From: G963677445 sp963678275
Lineage (GTDB): Bacteria > Bacteroidota > Ignavibacteria > Ignavibacteriales > Melioribacteraceae
Direction: 5' to 3'
NCBI GenBank assembly: GCA_963678275.1
Contig: OY782765.1
Location: 4,154,001-4,218,000 of the forward strand
DNA length: 64,000 bases
Shown: positions 27,979-37,710 of the stretch, piece after piece
Layout of the letters: every line of letters begins with the position of its first letter
Numbering within the stretch: position 1 is the stretch's first letter
The notes under the pieces: generated by a model
What the model saw: only the letters and a program-made list of their open reading frames with translations
Database searches by the model: none
What the model was told of the DNA's origin: nothing
Made by a program: the position numbers and the translations under genes

Positions 27979-30048
27979 ATGGATTTATCTTTAAAAAGGC
28001 TTTCTACTTTCTTTTCGCAGAAAACTTCTTCGCTTATTGAAAAAGCCAAACTGACAGAACATACATTCATGATAATTGTGGCGATTATCATAGGTATACT
28101 GGCAGGTTTCGCGGCAATAGGGATAAGGTTTCTTATTGAGGAGATTTCGGTGTTATCATTTTCGGGTGATGGCAGTATTCTGGAGAATATTATCAACTCC
28201 CCCTGGTATATTAAATTGCTTATTCCTGTATTGGGTGGTTTGATAGTAGGGCCGCTGATCTATTTTTTTGCTCCCGAGGCAAAAGGACATGGTGTTCCCG
28301 AAGTTATGCAGGCTATTCTGTTGAGAGGTGGAAAAATCAGGCCACGCGTCGCTCTTGTTAAAGCGTTCGCATCGGCTATTACAATTGGCACCGGTGGATC
28401 AGTAGGTCGTGAGGGACCGATCATACAGATAGGATCGAGCCTTGGTTCAACGGTAGGTCAGTTTTTCCGAGTCCCGACCAAAAGACTTAAAACTCTTGTA
28501 GGCTGCGGCGCCGCGGCAGGTATTGCCGCCGCGTTTAACGCCCCTATCGCTGGAGCGTTATTCGCCGTAGAGATAATTTTAATGGATTTTGCCGTAGCGC
28601 AGTTTTCGCCCATTGTTATTTCTTCTGTTATGGCTACTGTTATATCCCACAGGTTTGAAGGAAACTTCGCGGCTTTCCAGGTGCCCGCTTATCAGTTGGT
28701 CTCTCCATACGAACTTGGATTTTATTTTGTTCTTGGCGCTCTCAGCGGCATTATTTCCTGGTTATTTATAAAAGTGCTCTATTTTTCAGAGGACTATTTT
28801 GATAATAAATTTAAATTTCCGGAGTACCTTAAACCTGTTACCGGAGGTTTTGCCATAGGAGCCATGGCCCTTATTTTTCCACAGGTTATGGGTGTGGGAT
28901 ATGACTCAATTAATAATGCTCTGCATGGAAACCTGATTTGGTATTTGGCATTTGGTCTGATATTCTTAAAAATTATTGCGACCGCGCTAACGCTTGGTTC
29001 AGGAGGTTCCGGAGGTATTTTTGCTCCCTCTCTTTTTATGGGCGCGATGCTCGGCTGCTTTTTCGGCAGTTTTGTTCACCAGTATTTTCCTGATATATCA
29101 GGTTCGCCCGGAGCTTATGCCCTTGTAGCGATGGGGGGACTTGTGGCCGGAACAACCAGGGCGCCTATTACAGCTATTATAATAGTATTCGAACTTACTA
29201 ATGATTATCATATTATTCTCCCTTTAATGATTACATGTATAATCAGCACAATAATTTCTTCAAGACTTTCGCGTGAATCAATTTATACCCTCAAACTTCT
29301 GCTCAGAAATGTTGTGATCAGGGAAGGAGCTGAAACAAATATCATGGAGTCCCTTTTTGTAAAAGATATTTACTCAAAGGATTATAATTATGTAAATGTT
29401 ACCGATAATTTCAACCAGATTGTAAATAAAATTATCAGGGGAAAAGGACCTGAATTTCCGGTGCTTAATAACAGGAAAAATATTATAGGGGTAATTTCTA
29501 TCTATGATATCAAAGAATATCTTTTTGATAAGGAGTTTCTTCAGAATATTGTGATTGCCGGTGATATAGCTGATTATAATTTCAATTATGTTACCCCCGA
29601 TGATAACTGCGCGGTAGCGATAGAAAAAATGAGAAAGAAGGATGTTGAAGGAATCCCTGTTGTTGATCCCCAGGACAATTCAAAAATTATAGGTATGCTG
29701 TGGAATAAGGATATTCAGGATGAATACCAGAAAGAGGTGGAAAGGAGAGATATTACCTCGAGCCTCGCGAGCAGTATAACAATGAAAGAAGATGAAAAAA
29801 ATGTTCATTTTCTCGAAGGTTACTCAATAGCGGAAATTAAACCCCCGGTTTCATTCACAGGTAAATCAATAAGAGAACTTAACATCAGGGCAAGATACGG
29901 AGTTGATGTTCTTTCTATTAAAACACAGGAAAACGGGGATGAAAGGATTAAGGCTATTCCAAGTCCGGGATATATTATTCAGGCGGAAGATTACCTCGTT
30001 ATTGCGGGAGAGATAAAAAATATAAATCTTCTTAAAACAATTGATTAA
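27979..30048 (+). CDS. ClC-family chloride channel/transporter with CBS and TrkA-C domains
   Basis: A 689-aa inner-membrane protein. The ClC core (~40-440) has KGHGVPEV, GREGPIIQIGS with the gating glutamate, and GSGGSGGIFAPSLFMGAMLG (the GxFxP chloride motif). It is followed by a CBS domain pair (~455-590; nucleotide-sensing) and a TrkA_C/RCK_C domain (~605-689). Fusion of both regulatory domains suggests control by ligands in the cytosol. Whether it is a Cl-/H+ antiporter or a channel cannot be decided here. A terminator follows the stop. Confidence 0.93.
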   Translation: MDLSLKRLSTFFSQKTSSLIEKAKLTEHTFMIIVAIIIGILAGFAAIGIRFLIEEISVLSFSGDGSILENIINSPWYIKLLIPVLGGLIVGPLIYFFAPEAKGHGVPEVMQAILLRGGKIRPRVALVKAFASAITIGTGGSVGREGPIIQIGSSLGSTVGQFFRVPTKRLKTLVGCGAAAGIAAAFNAPIAGALFAVEIILMDFAVAQFSPIVISSVMATVISHRFEGNFAAFQVPAYQLVSPYELGFYFVLGALSGIISWLFIKVLYFSEDYFDNKFKFPEYLKPVTGGFAIGAMALIFPQVMGVGYDSINNALHGNLIWYLAFGLIFLKIIATALTLGSGGSGGIFAPSLFMGAMLGCFFGSFVHQYFPDISGSPGAYALVAMGGLVAGTTRAPITAIIIVFELTNDYHIILPLMITCIISTIISSRLSRESIYTLKLLLRNVVIREGAETNIMESLFVKDIYSKDYNYVNVTDNFNQIVNKIIRGKGPEFPVLNNRKNIIGVISIYDIKEYLFDKEFLQNIVIAGDIADYNFNYVTPDDNCAVAIEKMRKKDVEGIPVVDPQDNSKIIGMLWNKDIQDEYQKEVERRDITSSLASSITMKEDEKNVHFLEGYSIAEIKPPVSFTGKSIRELNIRARYGVDVLSIKTQENGDERIKAIPSPGYIIQAEDYLVIAGEIKNINLLKTID

Positions 30049-30053
30049 AAAAA

Positions 30054-30078
30054 AGGGAGTCGTCAGACTCCCTCTTTT
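30054..30078 (+). terminator. Terminator between clc and aroE, overlapping the aroE stop
   Basis: GGGAGTC (30055-30061) pairs with GACTCCC (30066-30072), loop GTCA, followed by TCTTTT. The left flank is an A-run, so it can also stop minus-strand transcripts. The 3' arm codes for the last residues of AroE. Confidence 0.75.
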
Positions 30079-30956
30079 CCATTTATAAGTTCTTCTTTCA
30101 ATTTCGAATATATTATATCAGAGGGCATTTTTTCATTAGTCCAGAGTTCAAAAGAGGCCGCCGCCTGTTCGACAAACATTTTTAATCCCGATATTGTTTC
30201 AGCTCCTTTTGAAGCTGCCATCTTTAGAAGTTTTGTCTGAAGAGGATTATAAATAACATCAAAAACTATCTGCTCTTTATGAAAACTTTCTTCTATGGAA
30301 GTTATCGCGTCATCCATTTCAGGGTACATACCTACAGATGTTGTGTTTATAATAAGTTTGCTGTTTCTGAAAACATCTGTAAGATCGGGGGGAACCAGTT
30401 CATAAGCCTTAATATTATCAAAAAGCATTTTTGTCGAAAAATATTCTTTTAATGATTCGGCTTTCTGGTGAGTTCTGTTAATAATGTTAATGCTGTTTAC
30501 TTTAAAATGCCTGATAAGGGAATAAACAACACTCCGCGCTGCTCCTCCCGCACCGATAATAGTCACATCTGTTTCTTTAATTGTTTCCTTATAATCGTTG
30601 AGAGTTTCTATAATTCCCTTTACATCGGTATTATACCCGTGAAGAACACCATTTTCATTCACAACGGTATTAACCGATCCGATTACACTGGCCTCTTCCG
30701 AAACATCCTGAAGATACTCAACAATCTTTTCTTTATGAGGCAGAGTAATATTCATTCCTTTTATACCAAGAGCTACAGCGCCTTTCAGCGCGGATTTAAG
30801 ATTGGACGCCGGAATATCGAATGGAAGATAAATATAATTCATTCCAAGCGCTTCGAAAGAGGTGTTGTGTATCTGCGGTGAAAAAGAATGTTTTAACGGG
30901 TGACCGAAAATGCCGACTAATTCGGTCTTGTTATTAAATTTGTCTATCAGTTGCAT
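30063..30956 (-). CDS. aroE: Shikimate 5-dehydrogenase
   Basis: A 297-aa NADP-dependent enzyme that reduces 3-dehydroshikimate in aromatic amino acid synthesis. The substrate site is visible at the start (GIFGHPLKHSFSPQIHN) and at NITLPHKEKIVEYL, where the catalytic Lys and the neighbouring residues lie. The NADP Rossmann motif is VTIIGAGGAARSVVYSL, and the C-terminal GLKMFVEQAAASFELWT closes the family pattern. It starts 5 nt after the TPR gene stop, which suggests co-transcription. Confidence 0.93.
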   Translation of the reverse strand: MQLIDKFNNKTELVGIFGHPLKHSFSPQIHNTSFEALGMNYIYLPFDIPASNLKSALKGAVALGIKGMNITLPHKEKIVEYLQDVSEEASVIGSVNTVVNENGVLHGYNTDVKGIIETLNDYKETIKETDVTIIGAGGAARSVVYSLIRHFKVNSINIINRTHQKAESLKEYFSTKMLFDNIKAYELVPPDLTDVFRNSKLIINTTSVGMYPEMDDAITSIEESFHKEQIVFDVIYNPLQTKLLKMAASKGAETISGLKMFVEQAAASFELWTNEKMPSDIIYSKLKEELINGKEGV

Positions 30957-30961
30957 GGATT

Positions 30962-32380
30962 CTAATCTTCTTCAAATAAATTCTTAAACAATTTTGACGT
31001 TTCAGCCTCGGGATAGTCTCGCGCGAATATCTTCTTCAGCATCGGATCACATGAAAAGGCAAGTTTAAAACATTTAACAGCTTCTATTGTTTCATTTTTT
31101 AAAAAGTGAATTTTGGCTCTTCCGTAATAAGAATTCGCGTTATCAGGTTTAAGGATAGAGCACATTTCAAAAGCTTCTTCTCCTTTGCTCCAGTTGCCTG
31201 ATTCAACAAAAGTTTCAGCGAGCTTATACCAGGCGTCAAAATTATCGGGGTTTAACGCGATCGCTTTTTTATAACTGCCTATAGCCAGAATTAATCGTCC
31301 GAGAGAATATTCCATATCGGCTTTGGCAATCCAGGCATCGGAAGAATCAACAGAAAGCTGGGCGGCTTTTGAAAAATCATCAAGAGCGAAATTATAATTG
31401 CCTGTGTTGCTGTAACAATAGCCCCTGGCCATAAAAGCGTCATAATATTCATCATCAATTTTTACAGCGCGGGTATAGCTGTCTATCGCGTAAAAAATTC
31501 TTCCGGTATCTTCATAAGCCTGACCGAGATTGAACCATATTGTTTCATCAAGCTGATCGATTTCACTGGCTTTTTTAAAGGCTTTCTGCGCGTCATGAAG
31601 TTTATCCATATTTCCAAAAGCGACGCCGAGATTAAACCATGCGCTGGCGAAATCATCTTTAAGGGCGGTCGAAAGTTCAAAACAATTGGCGGCTTTGTTA
31701 AGGTTTTCCATTCTCAGGTAAACTATTCCGCAATTGTACCACCCCGTATGACTATAGGGTTCCAGATCGAGAAACTTTTCATAGGCGCCAAGAGCATCTT
31801 CAAAACGGTCCATGTTTTCAAAACAATAACCCAGTTCATACCATGCTTCATTATATGTGGGATCGGCCTCGACAGCGGTCAGAAAATATTTAACCGCGTT
31901 TTCAAAATCATCCTGTCTCTCATAAATAATTCCAAGGCTGAAATTGGCTTCATCATTTAAAGGCTCTATTCTCAAAGCAACATGCAATGATTCAATCGCT
32001 TCCTCAGTGAGACCCAGGTTTTCTTCAGAAATTGATTTATTGATGAGAGTTTCAACATCGTTTGGGTTTAAAGATATCGCGGTACAGAAACAATTATAAG
32101 CTTCATCAAACTGAAAAAGATTATTCAGGAAGATGCCCTTAAACTGCCAGAATTCGGAGTTATATGGAGCGATATCCAGCACGGCATCCGCGAGAAAAAG
32201 CCCGTCTTCGTTCAGATTATATTCCAGACAAAGCTGAATAGTTTCTTCGATGTTTTCAAGGTAAGCAAAAATTTGACCGTCTGAAACGTACTCTTTACAT
32301 ATATTTATTTTCGATCTGAGATCATCTATATCGGAAGAAGAATAGTTCTCTTCTTCGAAGTAATCTTCAAACAAATTCAT
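30962..32380 (-). CDS. Tetratricopeptide-repeat protein
   Basis: A 472-aa soluble protein made of about eleven 34-residue TPR units from residue ~75 onward (for example AWYELGYCFENMDRFEDALGAYEKFLDLEP written across two units), after an acidic N-terminus with LFEDYFEEEN. No signal peptide or membrane helix. TPR superhelices bind other proteins; no partner is evident. It sits between a galactokinase-like gene and aroE on the minus strand, 5 nt from aroE. Confidence 0.85.
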   Translation of the reverse strand: MNLFEDYFEEENYSSSDIDDLRSKINICKEYVSDGQIFAYLENIEETIQLCLEYNLNEDGLFLADAVLDIAPYNSEFWQFKGIFLNNLFQFDEAYNCFCTAISLNPNDVETLINKSISEENLGLTEEAIESLHVALRIEPLNDEANFSLGIIYERQDDFENAVKYFLTAVEADPTYNEAWYELGYCFENMDRFEDALGAYEKFLDLEPYSHTGWYNCGIVYLRMENLNKAANCFELSTALKDDFASAWFNLGVAFGNMDKLHDAQKAFKKASEIDQLDETIWFNLGQAYEDTGRIFYAIDSYTRAVKIDDEYYDAFMARGYCYSNTGNYNFALDDFSKAAQLSVDSSDAWIAKADMEYSLGRLILAIGSYKKAIALNPDNFDAWYKLAETFVESGNWSKGEEAFEMCSILKPDNANSYYGRAKIHFLKNETIEAVKCFKLAFSCDPMLKKIFARDYPEAETSKLFKNLFEED

Positions 32381-32460
32381 TTATTTCCAGATTTTCTTTA
32401 TGAGAATCTAAAATTCTGCCGGGATAAAATCAAGTAGATATTAAATTATCCCCGGCAACC

Positions 32461-33633
32461 CTATTCCATCATATATGTTTTAGAAAATTTTAACCGGTGA
32501 ACATTATATCTGTTGCGGTATTTTTTTTCGTATGCCGTTTTTAATTGTTCGATGAAATTTTCGGCATTTTCGGTTTTTACAAGATTTAATGTGCTTTTTA
32601 TTGTAGAACAACTAATAATTTTTGAACCATGAGAAAGACCAGATTCTGAGGCCGCGGTAATGAGCAGATCAAGTTCCTTATAATCCAGATCGTAATATTC
32701 TTTTAAGAAACGATGTGATTCAAAAATACAGGGTGAGAAATCATCAATATTTTGGTTTTCTATCGCCTGGCAGGCATAATCAACCCGTTCTCTTTCGCTT
32801 ACATTAAAATAACACCTGTTGTAAACCCTGCGGGGAATCATGTGAATATGTTTTTCGAGAAAATCTCTGCCAATATCACGCATGCTTTTAATGCCCCACA
32901 TATAAAGTTTTAAACCCTGTATACCAACATCACATTCTTCTATTCTCTGGTTACAAATATCCCGCGAGTTTATGATCTTCTTCTGTGTATCGAATACGAT
33001 AACTTCATACTCATTTACAGGAAAATCAATATGTTCTATTTCTTTCATCTTCAAGTCAATTTTTGTAAAAAAACCGGGCTTGTGATGAGTGACCGTATAA
33101 TGATGAGCGCGGTTTGATATTTTTCCTATTGTTTCATATTCCGCCTTCTGTGATAAGCGGGTTACTTCCATTGAAGAAAGACCGAGATGAAAGAGTTTGT
33201 TTATTACTTCAATAAACGCGATAAGATGAGGAGGTATGGTACCCAAACCGAGACAGAGGGGAATTTCATTTTTCATTACACAGTTTATTCCGCTCGTCAG
33301 AATACCCTCTTCTTTCAGAATAACCGCGAGCGTTTTCAGACAGTCCCCTATAAACCAGTAGTTATATTTTTCGAGTGAGCTGGTTCTGACTCCGTTTTCC
33401 GCGGTTACCGAGGAAAACTCTATTTTGTCATCTTCTCTTAATCCCGCGGTTAATTCAACATATTTATTCACAGCCGACGCCAACAGAATTCCATCTGTAT
33501 AGTGAGTATGATCACCTAAAAATATCAGGCTCGCGGGGCATTTAATAGTTTCTGTTTTTACTTTGCCATACAAACTTTTGTAAATGTCTGCTGTAGATTC
33601 AAACATAGCGGGGAGGGTCTCTTTTTCTTTCAT
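32461..33633 (-). CDS. Galactokinase-like GHMP protein with degenerate active site
   Basis: A 390-aa protein that follows the galactokinase layout, but its signature motifs are altered. Motif 1 reads CPASLIFLGDHTHYTDG (32-48), compared with GRVNLIGEHTDYNGG. Motif 2, normally the GLGSSAA phosphate loop, reads PLCLGLGTIPPHLIAF (125-140) without the serines. The segment where the catalytic Asp (MDQ) is expected reads SNRAHHYTVTHHKPGFF (173-189) with no Asp. Motif 3 (GLSHGSKIISC) is roughly kept. It is probably not an active sugar kinase and may serve as a sensor or scaffold; this is inference. It precedes the TPR gene by 80 bp. Confidence 0.7.
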   Translation of the reverse strand: MKEKETLPAMFESTADIYKSLYGKVKTETIKCPASLIFLGDHTHYTDGILLASAVNKYVELTAGLREDDKIEFSSVTAENGVRTSSLEKYNYWFIGDCLKTLAVILKEEGILTSGINCVMKNEIPLCLGLGTIPPHLIAFIEVINKLFHLGLSSMEVTRLSQKAEYETIGKISNRAHHYTVTHHKPGFFTKIDLKMKEIEHIDFPVNEYEVIVFDTQKKIINSRDICNQRIEECDVGIQGLKLYMWGIKSMRDIGRDFLEKHIHMIPRRVYNRCYFNVSERERVDYACQAIENQNIDDFSPCIFESHRFLKEYYDLDYKELDLLITAASESGLSHGSKIISCSTIKSTLNLVKTENAENFIEQLKTAYEKKYRNRYNVHRLKFSKTYMME

Positions 33634-33832
33634 TTTTTCTTACGGAGTTATAATGATATTATTTATAAATATCTGTAATTACAGGATAAAATCAAAAACG
33701 TCCTGTTTTATCAAAATGGTGACAATTTATTTATTTAACCTGACAATTTAGGTAAATATTGTCTGAAATTCTATCCATTATTGAAACTACAGGTTTATAA
33801 AAACTCAAAATAAATAAATAATCGGGAATATT

Positions 33833-34402
33833 TTGGTTCGATTCCCAATATTTTTTTATTTTACTCTGCAATTATTAAAATATATTGAATTGATTAAAGC
33901 GAAAAAATATATACAGGTATCTGAAAAAGTCACAGAAATAACCGGTAATTTAATTTCCTGGTTTACACTTATGCTGGTTATCCTTGTAAGCGCCGATGTA
34001 ATTTTGAGATATGCTTTCCAGGTTAGTTTTGTCGCGGTGCAGGAATTTGAACTTCATCTTTTTGCCGCGATTTTTCTCGGCGGAGCGGCCTGGACTCTCA
34101 AAAGTGATGATCACGTGAGGGTGGATATATTTTACTCAAAATTATCGGAAAGGGGAAAAGCTCTTATCAATATCCTGGGAATACTTTTTTTCCTTATTCC
34201 ATTCGCGGTAATGATCATTTATTCCTCTATGGACTTTACGATAAATTCTTATCTGATTGGTGAAAGATCGCCTGATCCGGGAGGGCTTCCAATGAAATAT
34301 ATTGTAAAAGCGATAATACCTTTTTCATTTTTTCTTTTGTTAATCCAGGCTTCTTCTTCTATGATAAGAAATTTAGTTCTGTTATTTCAGGAAAATAAAT
34401 GA
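33833..34402 (+). CDS. TRAP transporter small permease (DctQ family)
   Basis: A 189-aa, four-helix inner-membrane subunit that links the TRAP binding protein to the large permease. It has the family pattern LVSADVILRYAFQVSFVAVQ and AAIFLGGAAWTLKSDDHVRV. No ATG fits; the TTG at 33833 has GGGA 6 nt upstream, and a second TTG about 55 bp downstream is possible. Its stop overlaps the dctM start (ATGA). The binding protein gene is about 23 kb away. Confidence 0.85.
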   Translation: MVRFPIFFYFTLQLLKYIELIKAKKYIQVSEKVTEITGNLISWFTLMLVILVSADVILRYAFQVSFVAVQEFELHLFAAIFLGGAAWTLKSDDHVRVDIFYSKLSERGKALINILGILFFLIPFAVMIIYSSMDFTINSYLIGERSPDPGGLPMKYIVKAIIPFSFFLLLIQASSSMIRNLVLLFQENK

Positions 34403-35715
34403 TGGATATTTTACCGGTAATATTTTTCCTGACAGTTCTTGTTTTTTTAATGGCCGGTTTTCCGGTTGCTTTCACTCTCGGGGGAGTATCTTTTTTATTT
34501 GGAATTTTCCTTTTCGGCCCCGAATTTTTTAATCTTCTTCCCTTAAGAATATGGGGAATCATGGGAAACTATATTCTCCTCGCCGTGCCGTTGTTTATAT
34601 TTATGGGGGTAATGTTCGAAAAATCGGGTCTGGCTGAAGAATTACTCGAAACAATGGCTCTTCTCTTTGGAAAATTGAGGGGAGGCATGGCTGTTTCAGT
34701 TCTTTTTGTCGGAGCGATGCTCGCCGCCGCGACAGGAATTGTAGGGGCGACAGTTGTTACTATGGGAGTGTTAAGTCTGCCCGTGATGCTCAAGAGAGGA
34801 TATAACAGCAAAGTGGCCTGCGGAATAATAACATCATCCGGAACGCTCGGACAGATCATTCCTCCAAGTATTGTGCTTGTGCTTTTAGGCAGTGTTATGA
34901 ATGTATCTGTCGGCGATCTTTTTATGGCCGCGTTTGTTCCGGGAATTTTGCTGGTGACATTTTATCTTTTCTGGATAATATTCCAGGTAATAAAAAAACC
35001 GGAAAATATGCCGGCTATGCCCGCCGAAGAAATTAAAAACTTCCGCGGCGATGGAATGGTAAAAAAAGTTTTACTCGCATTTGCCGCCCCCTTTTTGCTG
35101 ATAACCACAGTTCTGGGATCCATTTTCGCCGGTGTGGCTTCTCCTACCGAAGCAGCCGCTATCGGAGCGCTCGGCGCCGTTTTATTGACATTATTAAGAG
35201 GAAAATTTTCATCCCGGCAGCTTAAAGAGGTGATGAAAAAAACCACCTCACTTACAAGTATGGCTTTTATGATCCTTACCGGTGCCTCGGCTTTCAGTCT
35301 TGTTTTCAGGGGAATGGGGGGTGACCATTATTTATCCGATCTGATTTCTTCCTACGGATTAGGGCCATACCAGTTTCTGGCTATTATTATGTTTGTCATA
35401 TTTATAGCCGGCTTTTTTATAGATTTTATAGAAATAATTTTTATTATAATTCCGGTCGCTTTGCCTCTCCTTTTACAGCTTGAAATAAACCTTCTTTGGG
35501 CCGCCATACTTATCGCTGTTAATTTACAGGCCTCTTTTCTTACCCCTCCTTTTGGTTTCTCTCTCTTTTTCCTTAAAGGCGTCGCCCCACCCGAAGTAAA
35601 AACAACAGATATTTACAGGGGTGCAATTCCTTATGTGGCTATTCAGTTGTTCACAATCCTGCTGCTTTTTATTTTCCCCGAAGTGGTTCTCTGGTTTCCC
35701 TCAGTTTTTGATTAA
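34399..35715 (+). CDS. TRAP transporter large permease (DctM family)
   Basis: A 438-aa polytopic protein with about eleven to twelve helices; it is the Na+-driven transport subunit. The family motifs GFPVAFTLGG, ATGIVGATVVTMGVLSLPVM, SSGTLGQIIPPSIVLVLLG and VNLQASFLTPPFGFSLFFLK are visible. It overlaps dctQ by 4 bp. The substrate is presumably an organic acid but cannot be read from sequence. Confidence 0.92.
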   Translation: MMDILPVIFFLTVLVFLMAGFPVAFTLGGVSFLFGIFLFGPEFFNLLPLRIWGIMGNYILLAVPLFIFMGVMFEKSGLAEELLETMALLFGKLRGGMAVSVLFVGAMLAAATGIVGATVVTMGVLSLPVMLKRGYNSKVACGIITSSGTLGQIIPPSIVLVLLGSVMNVSVGDLFMAAFVPGILLVTFYLFWIIFQVIKKPENMPAMPAEEIKNFRGDGMVKKVLLAFAAPFLLITTVLGSIFAGVASPTEAAAIGALGAVLLTLLRGKFSSRQLKEVMKKTTSLTSMAFMILTGASAFSLVFRGMGGDHYLSDLISSYGLGPYQFLAIIMFVIFIAGFFIDFIEIIFIIIPVALPLLLQLEINLLWAAILIAVNLQASFLTPPFGFSLFFLKGVAPPEVKTTDIYRGAIPYVAIQLFTILLLFIFPEVVLWFPSVFD

Positions 35716-35976
35716 ATAAAATTTGCCCGCGTACCTGTTGTGCCCTCAGGTACACCATATTAACGTCCCGGGATAATTTTTATTTCAGGTATGCGCTCCA
35801 TCCTCGAAACAAATTTTTTTGCCAAATGCGAATTGTAGAGACAAGGCATGCCTTGTCTCTACAGGAATTTGAAAAAACGATATCGATACCGATTTTTAAT
35901 CAGGGTAATCCTGAAATCCTCTAATCATGGTTCAGACTATGGAGTTCAAATTTTTACACTCTGTGGAGGTAAAGCT
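35716..35976. repeat. Composite repeat block with palindrome
   Basis: Contains the GTGCCCTCAGGTACACCATA module, a full 30-bp palindrome at 35834-35863, and AATCATGGTTCAGACTATGG. It is the truncated first member of the spacer series at 37711, 40169 and 42620. Confidence 0.8.
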
Positions 35977-37710
35977 TCATTTCAGAAAAATCATTTTGCC
36001 CATGTCTGAAAAAATTATTCTGTTGTTTTTCCTAACCTCCAGAACATAAAGATATATGCCGCTTGTTATTGTTTCTCCTCTCTTTCCAGGGTTGTAGTTT
36101 ACCTCATGCCAGCCCGCTTCCTCTCTTTCATTCTTAAGCTCTTCTATTATTTCTCCTTTTACATCATATACTGTAAGCCGCACTTCACTTTCTTCCTCAA
36201 GAAAATAGATTATTTTTGTTGATGGATTAAAGGGATTGGGATAATTGTTTATTAATTGATAGCCGGGTGATGTTTTTACTTTATTTTTTACATCGCTCAA
36301 TATAATAACCTTCTCTTTTTCGGAAGATATCTTTCCCTGGTTATCAATTGAACTAATAAGGTATTTTATTTCAGAGACACTGCCTGTTGTAAATTCTGTG
36401 AAGAAGGAAGTATCTGTTGTAAATGTTTCAATTATTCCGCTGTTATTATACTCTCGTAAAACCTGGTAATGAGAAAAATCGGCCTCACTGTTCATCGGCC
36501 AGTTTAAGGTAACCTGGTTTTCGTCGACTATTCCTGTTATTTCACCCGGGGGCAATGGAGGATAGTCAATATATTGATAAGAGCTGCCGAAAGGACCCCC
36601 GAATAGTCCGATATCACTTCTGCTACCATCAAGATCAAATATACCGGGATCGCCCGCGTCTATTAAAGGGCTGAACATCTGAAGCTGGTAATTCCCAGTG
36701 TCGGAGTTTACAAACATCGGATTTACAGATATATTGGTGGAATCATCAACAGGTTTATTAACATAATTATTCTGGTTATTCCAGCAGTTATTGTATTCAG
36801 CAACAGGCACATAACCATCAATCCAGCTCAAACCATTTTCGCAATTCATGATAATATTATTCTTTATAATATCATTCTCTCCCCCAACGATTCCATTCTC
36901 CCATTGCCCAAATATGATATTGTTTATAATTTCGCCATGATTCGAGACCATAGCCAGGGCCCATCGGTTTGTACTCTGCCCCTGTTGAATCATTAGATTA
37001 TTATAAATTCTGAGGGTATCCACACCCCAGCTATAATAAATTGAACCATCACTTGTGATAAGAATATTATTTCTAATTTCAGGCCTTGCTCCATAGAGGG
37101 GGGAAATGCAATGATATCTTGTTGATATACTGTTATTTTCGATCAGTTGATCGAGGTATGTCGGGGTCGTATGTAGAGAAAGTCCTTCATCTATACCATT
37201 TATAATATTTCCATAAATTTTACCGATAAGATTTGAAGAGGCTATTCCGATCTCACCTTCAAGTAATTTATTATTTCTAATCTCAACAATGGCAGAATGA
37301 TTTATTGTGTCAAGCACATTAATACAGTTATCAATATTGAAGTAATCGTCTCCTATTATGCAAAAGTGACTAAGAACAGTGTTATTTTGCATATTAACAA
37401 TATTACTGGAAAGATTATCATTCGAGCAATCAATCACAGTGCTGTCAATTCCATTGCCGATGAGGGTCAATCCCTGGATCATATCCACTGTTTCTTTATA
37501 TACTCCTGATCCCACATAAACAGTGTCACCATAAGAACAAACATCAACAGCCTTTTGAATAGAATCTGCCGCGGTAGCCCATGAAATGTAAGGTGGTGTA
37601 CTATTACCGGTTTTCGAAACATACCTGATTTCGGCATTCACAATTGAAAAAGCAAAAAGTAAAAATAAAATAACCCTTGTTGTCATAACAAATCCCCGCA
37701 TAAGAACCAT
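35977..37710 (-). CDS. Secreted right-handed beta-helix protein, paralogue 1
   Basis: A 577-aa exported protein. Signal peptide (to ~27), then IRYVSKTGNSTPPYISWATA, a typical DUF1565/pectin-lyase-fold opening. Residues ~60-330 are parallel beta-helix repeats (short N-rich coils such as IRNNILITS). A fibronectin-type-III-like domain covers ~385-475, and the C-terminal T9SS sorting domain opens with GYQLINNYPNPFNPSTKIIY. Compared with its two neighbours the first ~95 and last ~240 residues are nearly identical, while ~95-330 differ throughout. No catalytic residues are evident; a surface polysaccharide-binding or adhesive role is possible. Confidence 0.85.
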   Translation of the reverse strand: MVLMRGFVMTTRVILFLLFAFSIVNAEIRYVSKTGNSTPPYISWATAADSIQKAVDVCSYGDTVYVGSGVYKETVDMIQGLTLIGNGIDSTVIDCSNDNLSSNIVNMQNNTVLSHFCIIGDDYFNIDNCINVLDTINHSAIVEIRNNKLLEGEIGIASSNLIGKIYGNIINGIDEGLSLHTTPTYLDQLIENNSISTRYHCISPLYGARPEIRNNILITSDGSIYYSWGVDTLRIYNNLMIQQGQSTNRWALAMVSNHGEIINNIIFGQWENGIVGGENDIIKNNIIMNCENGLSWIDGYVPVAEYNNCWNNQNNYVNKPVDDSTNISVNPMFVNSDTGNYQLQMFSPLIDAGDPGIFDLDGSRSDIGLFGGPFGSSYQYIDYPPLPPGEITGIVDENQVTLNWPMNSEADFSHYQVLREYNNSGIIETFTTDTSFFTEFTTGSVSEIKYLISSIDNQGKISSEKEKVIILSDVKNKVKTSPGYQLINNYPNPFNPSTKIIYFLEEESEVRLTVYDVKGEIIEELKNEREEAGWHEVNYNPGKRGETITSGIYLYVLEVRKNNRIIFSDMGKMIFLK

